Source: an uncultured Candidatus Saccharibacteria bacterium (GTDB lineage Bacteria; Patescibacteriota; Saccharimonadia; Saccharimonadales; Saccharimonadaceae). From it: a stretch of DNA of 8,517 nt. Location of the stretch: positions 1-8,517 of the forward strand of contig CALFGG010000020.1 in the NCBI GenBank assembly GCA_937958235.1, written 5' to 3'. Positions 5,995 to 8,517 of the stretch are shown piece by piece. Below the pieces are notes generated by a model, which worked only from the letters and a program-made list of their open reading frames with translations, did not search any database and had not been told where the DNA came from. The translations under genes and the position numbers were made by a program. Position 1 is the first letter of the stretch, and every line of letters begins with the position of its first letter.

Positions 5995-7284
5995 ATGAAT
6001 ATCTATATTTCTGGCATCTCTGGTACCGGCATGGGTCCGCTTGCTCTCATGGCAAAAAATGCTGGCTATCAAGTTTTTGGCTCCGATCAACAAAGTGGGG
6101 CTATTTCAAATGAGCTTGATCAGGCACAAATTCCCTTCGCCGTTGGCGCGCAAGATGGCCAATATCTTCAAAAAGTTCACGAGAAGTATCATCTCGATTG
6201 GTTTGTTCATACCTCCGCTCTTCCCGAAGATCATCCCGAATTAAAACTCGCCAAATCTCTTGGACTTAAAATATCTAAACGCGACGAGCTGACCGCTACC
6301 CTAGTCAAAGAACTCAAAATGATTGCCGTCGCAGGTACTCACGGAAAAACTACTACAACGGCCATGTTAATTTGGGCTGCCAAAAATCTTCAACTTCCCG
6401 CCGCTTACATCGTGGGTTCCACTTTAAATTTTGCTCCTTCTGGCTCCTATCAAAAAAACGATCAATATTTTATCTACGAAGCTGACGAATATGATCGCAA
6501 TTTTCTCCACTATCAGCCCTGGCTCTCTCTGATTACTTTTGTTTCATATGATCATCCTGATATCTACCATTCTGAATCTGATTATCATCAGGCTTTTCTT
6601 CAATTTGAAAACCAGAGCCAATCTCTTATTTTTGCAAATCCGGCTGCCGCCCCTTCGGATCTTTCACGGCTCTCATCTAAGCCATTTCAGATTTTAGAGA
6701 CTCAAGATCCTCGCCTCACTCTCGCTGGCTCTGCTCGTCGCGAAGATGCAAACCTAGTCTTTTACGCTATTAAACAGATTTTGAAGGATCAGACAAACGT
6801 TCATCAAGTCTCTGATCAGCAAGTTATTGACATTCTCAATCAGTTCCCAGGCGTTGGTCGCCGTTTTGAGCGTCTCGCCGATGGACTCTATTCTGACTAT
6901 GCGCATCACCCAGAAGAGATTCGCGCCACTGTTGAGATCGCCAAGGAAGAGGCTAAGAATCTTGGTAAAAATGGTGTAGTCGTCGTTTATCAGCCTCATC
7001 AAAATACTCGCCAACACGAAGTCTTTTCTCTTTATCAGGACGCTTTTCTTGGTGTCGATCAGCTTTTTTGGCTCCCAACATACCTTACGCGTGAGAATCC
7101 TGAGCTAAAAATCTATACCCCAGCCGACTTTATTGCCACTCTCAAAAATCCTGAGATCGCCACCTCTGCCGATCTTGACGATCAACTTAGACTAAAACTA
7201 AAATCTCTTCTTCAGGATAATTACCTGGTTATTCTTATGTCCGCCGGTCCTGCTGATCAGTGGTTCCGTGATAGCCTAACCTAG
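5995..7284 (+). CDS. murC: UDP-N-acetylmuramate:L-alanine ligase (MurC-type Mur ligase)
   Basis: Mur ligases of this type join an amino acid to UDP-MurNAc with ATP in the cytoplasm, the first step of the peptidoglycan stem peptide. The N-terminal Rossmann domain starts with IYISGISGTGMG (3-14), which binds the UDP sugar. The central ATPase domain has P-loop GTHGKTTTT at 114-122, EADEYD at 162-167 and the metal-site DH at 186-187. The C-terminal domain has GVGRRFE at 286-292, DYAHHPEEI at 301-309, YQPHQNTR at 332-339 and a closing MSAGPADQW at 415-423, equivalent to the MGAG region. At 429 aa it is shorter than usual MurC (450-490), mainly in the central domain after about residue 205. EADEYD is the form I associate with Mpl (the tripeptide-recycling ligase) rather than EADESD of MurC, so Mpl-like activity is an alternative; I favour MurC because of overall fit and because a CPR genome would need it. 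No Shine-Dalgarno precedes the ATG. Confidence 0.85.
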   Translation: MNIYISGISGTGMGPLALMAKNAGYQVFGSDQQSGAISNELDQAQIPFAVGAQDGQYLQKVHEKYHLDWFVHTSALPEDHPELKLAKSLGLKISKRDELTATLVKELKMIAVAGTHGKTTTTAMLIWAAKNLQLPAAYIVGSTLNFAPSGSYQKNDQYFIYEADEYDRNFLHYQPWLSLITFVSYDHPDIYHSESDYHQAFLQFENQSQSLIFANPAAAPSDLSRLSSKPFQILETQDPRLTLAGSARREDANLVFYAIKQILKDQTNVHQVSDQQVIDILNQFPGVGRRFERLADGLYSDYAHHPEEIRATVEIAKEEAKNLGKNGVVVVYQPHQNTRQHEVFSLYQDAFLGVDQLFWLPTYLTRENPELKIYTPADFIATLKNPEIATSADLDDQLRLKLKSLLQDNYLVILMSAGPADQWFRDSLT

Positions 7285-7308
7285 ACCTCTCCGCCAGCTT
7301 TTCTGTTA

Positions 7309-7317
7309 TGCTATAAT
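7309..7317 (+). promoter_or_regulatory. Extended -10 promoter of the two-TM protein gene
   Basis: TGCTATAAT is a perfect extended -10 box. No -35 match is found at the normal distance. The predicted start near 7324 is only about four bases before the ATG at 7328, and no Shine-Dalgarno lies between, so the mRNA would be leaderless or nearly so. Confidence 0.55.
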
Positions 7318-7327
7318 TAAAACGTTT

Positions 7328-8080
7328 ATGGGTGGTTTTATTAAGAAGGAACATCAGGAGGAGAAACGCCGTCTTTCTCAGCTTTTTAAGCAGATTAAGA
7401 CCTGGCAGCTCCTGCTAGCCCTCATTCCTCTACTTTTTTTAACCGCAACCTTTTTACGTTTTGATCACCTCAAGATGCTTGATTTAAAAAATAAAGTTCT
7501 TCAGGCAGATCAGGGAAAAACCGCTGACGGTAAGGAAATCACCTCTCAGGAGGAAATTGATAATAATCTAAAAACTACTCTTACCGAATTAAAGCGATAC
7601 ACGGACTCACACATTGTTATTAATTTTATCGAAAAGAATGGGCGTAATGTCCTAACTTTTGGTACGGGGCCATTTTATCTAGAAAACCAGTATAACCGTA
7701 AGGCCACCGCGGCGTTGGCTGAAGCTGAAAATAAAATTAAGGCTACTGGAGATAATAATCCTAATGGTAATATCTTTGCTAAAGCCATGGAGTCCTGCAA
7801 GCCACAAGCCATTGCTCACGGTTGGGCATGGAATAGTCCAGGTTATCTTAGTTGTATGACTGGTATTATCAATAGCTACCCTTCTATGGACAACATCACT
7901 ACCTCTTTAACTGCCAATATTCCCTCCACCTCCCTCTATCGTTACGATTTCTCTTCTCCTATTTGGGCGCCCAATCTTGCCGGTTTTTCCGTTCTTCTCT
8001 GTCTTCTCCTTCTTATCTTTATATTACTTCGCTTCATCGGTTTTCTAATTCTTCGTATTGCCATTATTTTTATCAAATAA
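7328..8080 (+). CDS. Hypothetical protein with two membrane segments and an extracytoplasmic domain
   Basis: I do not recognise this 250-aa protein. The first 25 residues are basic (K6, K7, R14, R15, K21, K24) and precede a hydrophobic helix at about 26-43, giving an N-in topology. Residues about 45-215 form a hydrophilic domain predicted outside the membrane, with a helical charged part (52-92), a strand-like IVINFIEKNGRNVLTFGTGP (96-115), an Ala/Lys/Glu-rich helix (123-139) and a Trp/Gly region holding two cysteines, C157 and C176, that could form a disulfide. A second, very hydrophobic stretch spans about 216-249, with R235 and R243 inside it and a final Lys. It may be a membrane-anchored envelope or appendage-associated protein, but that rests on topology only. 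It lies 43 bases after murC and appears to have its own promoter. The only in-frame ATG near the -10 box is the one used. Confidence 0.8.
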   Translation: MGGFIKKEHQEEKRRLSQLFKQIKTWQLLLALIPLLFLTATFLRFDHLKMLDLKNKVLQADQGKTADGKEITSQEEIDNNLKTTLTELKRYTDSHIVINFIEKNGRNVLTFGTGPFYLENQYNRKATAALAEAENKIKATGDNNPNGNIFAKAMESCKPQAIAHGWAWNSPGYLSCMTGIINSYPSMDNITTSLTANIPSTSLYRYDFSSPIWAPNLAGFSVLLCLLLLIFILLRFIGFLILRIAIIFIK

Positions 8081-8121
8081 AACATTAAAATTTTCACCTC
8101 TATAAAATCCCTGAAAACCCC

Positions 8122-8150
8122 TTGACAGATTAACCCCCCTACCATAAGAT
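8122..8150 (+). promoter_or_regulatory. Strong sigma-70-type promoter of the 68-aa gene
   Basis: TTGACA (8122-8127) is a perfect -35 box, followed after exactly 17 bases by TAAGAT (8145-8150), a four-of-six -10 box. Transcription would begin near 8157, leaving a leader of about 20 bases that contains the Shine-Dalgarno AAAGGAGG. This is the only promoter in the window with a consensus -35 element. Confidence 0.65.
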
Positions 8151-8165
8151 AAGACTATATCAATT

Positions 8166-8173
8166 AAAGGAGG
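8166..8173 (+). promoter_or_regulatory. Near-perfect Shine-Dalgarno of the 68-aa gene
   Basis: AAAGGAGG is the longest anti-16S-complementary stretch in the window. It sits four bases before the ATG at 8178, slightly close but functional spacing. It fixes the start of this small gene and suggests efficient translation. Confidence 0.75.
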
Positions 8174-8177
8174 AAAA

Positions 8178-8384
8178 ATGGCCTACAGTCACACTAACAG
8201 TAAAGGCATCACCTATTATCTACATAAATCTGAGGTTACCCTCCGTGGTGGCAAGCCTCAGACTATTTATTTCTTCACAAAAACCGAGAATAATCCAAAA
8301 GGTACTCCAGTTGATCTTCCTGAAGATCGCGTTGTTAATGAAAACCCACGCAACGGTTTCCTTACCCTTTCTAAGAAAAAATAA
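8178..8384 (+). CDS. Small basic conserved protein of the CPR type, function unknown
   Basis: This 68-aa protein has net charge about +5 (8 Lys and 3 Arg against 6 Asp/Glu), no signal peptide and no membrane helix. From memory it resembles small proteins found widely in CPR genomes that share NSKGxTYYL near the N-terminus (here 7-15), TLRGGKxQxIYFF (21-33), a Leu-Pro turn followed by a variable charged stretch, then VxENPRxGxLxL and a basic tail (here 53-68, ending in three lysines); I could not check this by search. The pattern suggests a compact beta-rich fold, perhaps nucleic-acid- or ribosome-associated, but that is only a guess from its charge and size. The gene is a complete single unit: near-consensus promoter, AAAGGAGG and a 12-bp terminator stem about 60 bases downstream, all pointing to strong, independent expression. 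Confidence 0.85.
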   Translation: MAYSHTNSKGITYYLHKSEVTLRGGKPQTIYFFTKTENNPKGTPVDLPEDRVVNENPRNGFLTLSKKK

Positions 8385-8399
8385 TTTTGTAGTATAAAA

Positions 8400-8444
8400 G
8401 ATTTACCTATTTTAGAATATCCCTAAAATATCAAGTGATAAATC
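8400..8444 (+). repeat. Nested inverted repeat in the 3' region of the 68-aa gene
   Basis: TATTTTAG (8408-8415) and CTAAAATA (8423-8430) form a perfect 8-bp stem with a 7-base loop. Outside them GATTTA (8400-8405) pairs with TAAATC (8439-8444), leaving an internal loop of 2 and 8 bases. The stem is AT-rich and lacks a following T-run, so it does not look like a terminator; it could fold in the mRNA tail between the stop codon and the terminator. Function unknown. Confidence 0.45.
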
Positions 8445-8446
8445 AT

Positions 8447-8475
8447 AAAATACCAGGATCTCTCCTGGTATTTTT
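8447..8475. terminator. Rho-independent terminator, probably bidirectional
   Basis: AAAATACCAGGA (8447-8458) and TCCTGGTATTTT (8463-8474) are perfectly complementary over 12 bp with a TCTC loop. The last T's continue to 8475 and form the U-tract on the plus strand; the leading AAAA gives a U-tract on the minus strand. It ends the transcript of the 68-aa gene and could also stop a convergent gene from the right. Confidence 0.85.
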
Positions 8476-8517
8476 GTAGCATAAAATTTTTTCAATAAAA
8501 AAAGGGATCGGCAATAG

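Noticed and set aside
6090..7520. Frequent GATCA/TGATCAG words in and around murC
   Set aside because: They fall in coding sequence as Asp-Gln/Asp-His codons (gat-cag, gat-cat) with no regular spacing, so they look like codon usage rather than a methylation or uptake signal.
8081..8121. TTAAAATTTT palindrome after the two-TM gene as a terminator
   Set aside because: It is a short AT-only palindrome with no GC stem, loop or U-tract arrangement typical of termination.
8492..8517. Possible 3' end of a minus-strand gene entering from the right
   Set aside because: A TGA at 8494-8492 on the minus strand ends an open frame, and the terminator could be bidirectional, but eight codons at a window edge cannot support a call.

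Overview
This window most likely comes from a Patescibacteria/CPR genome, probably a Saccharibacteria (TM7)-like organism. That placement is an inference from several signs. The housekeeping proteins are shortened or carry unusual insertions (a 282-residue Pta, a 429-residue MurC-like ligase, a 537-residue GlmM). Base composition is moderate and the genes are packed tightly. A 68-residue protein at the right end resembles small conserved proteins I associate with CPR genomes. The ordinary bacterial code fits: TAA, TAG and TGA all act as stops and no gene needs TGA read through.

Layout from left to right. (1) 1-648, + strand: the 3' part of a membrane O-antigen ligase/polymerase-like gene. (2) 645-1826, - strand: an AT-rich 393-residue orphan that meets gene 1 tail to tail, both stops lying in one TTAA. 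(3) 1827-2004: a divergent promoter region. (4) 2005-3365: a RimJ/RimL-type GNAT acetyltransferase whose stop overlaps the start of a compact phosphate acetyltransferase. (5) 3400-5013: phosphoglucosamine mutase glmM. (6) 5051-5539: a second GNAT acetyltransferase. (7) 5568-5987: an AT-rich 139-residue orphan. (8) 5995-7284: a MurC-type UDP-N-acetylmuramate:amino-acid ligase. (9) 7328-8080: an unrecognised protein with two membrane segments. (10) 8178-8384: a small basic protein with its own near-consensus promoter, strong Shine-Dalgarno and perfect-stem terminator.

The theme is the cell envelope plus acetyl-group metabolism. GlmM makes GlcN-1-P for UDP-GlcNAc, MurC adds the first amino acid to UDP-MurNAc, and the ligase-like protein would act on surface glycans. 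Pta interconverts acetyl-CoA and acetyl phosphate, and two GNAT enzymes, presumed to use acetyl-CoA, lie nearby. There are no RNA genes, insertion sequences, CRISPR arrays or origins that I can see.

The most interesting non-coding signal is promoter placement. Several genes have a TATAAT-like box, often of extended TGnTATAAT form, so close to the start codon that the mRNA would begin at the Shine-Dalgarno sequence (GNAT at 2005, glmM) or at or within a few bases of the ATG with no Shine-Dalgarno at all (murC, the 7328 gene). I see no clear case for a new multi-gene defence or mobile system. The best candidates for undescribed biology are the two AT-rich orphans, the two-TM protein and the small, apparently strongly expressed protein.
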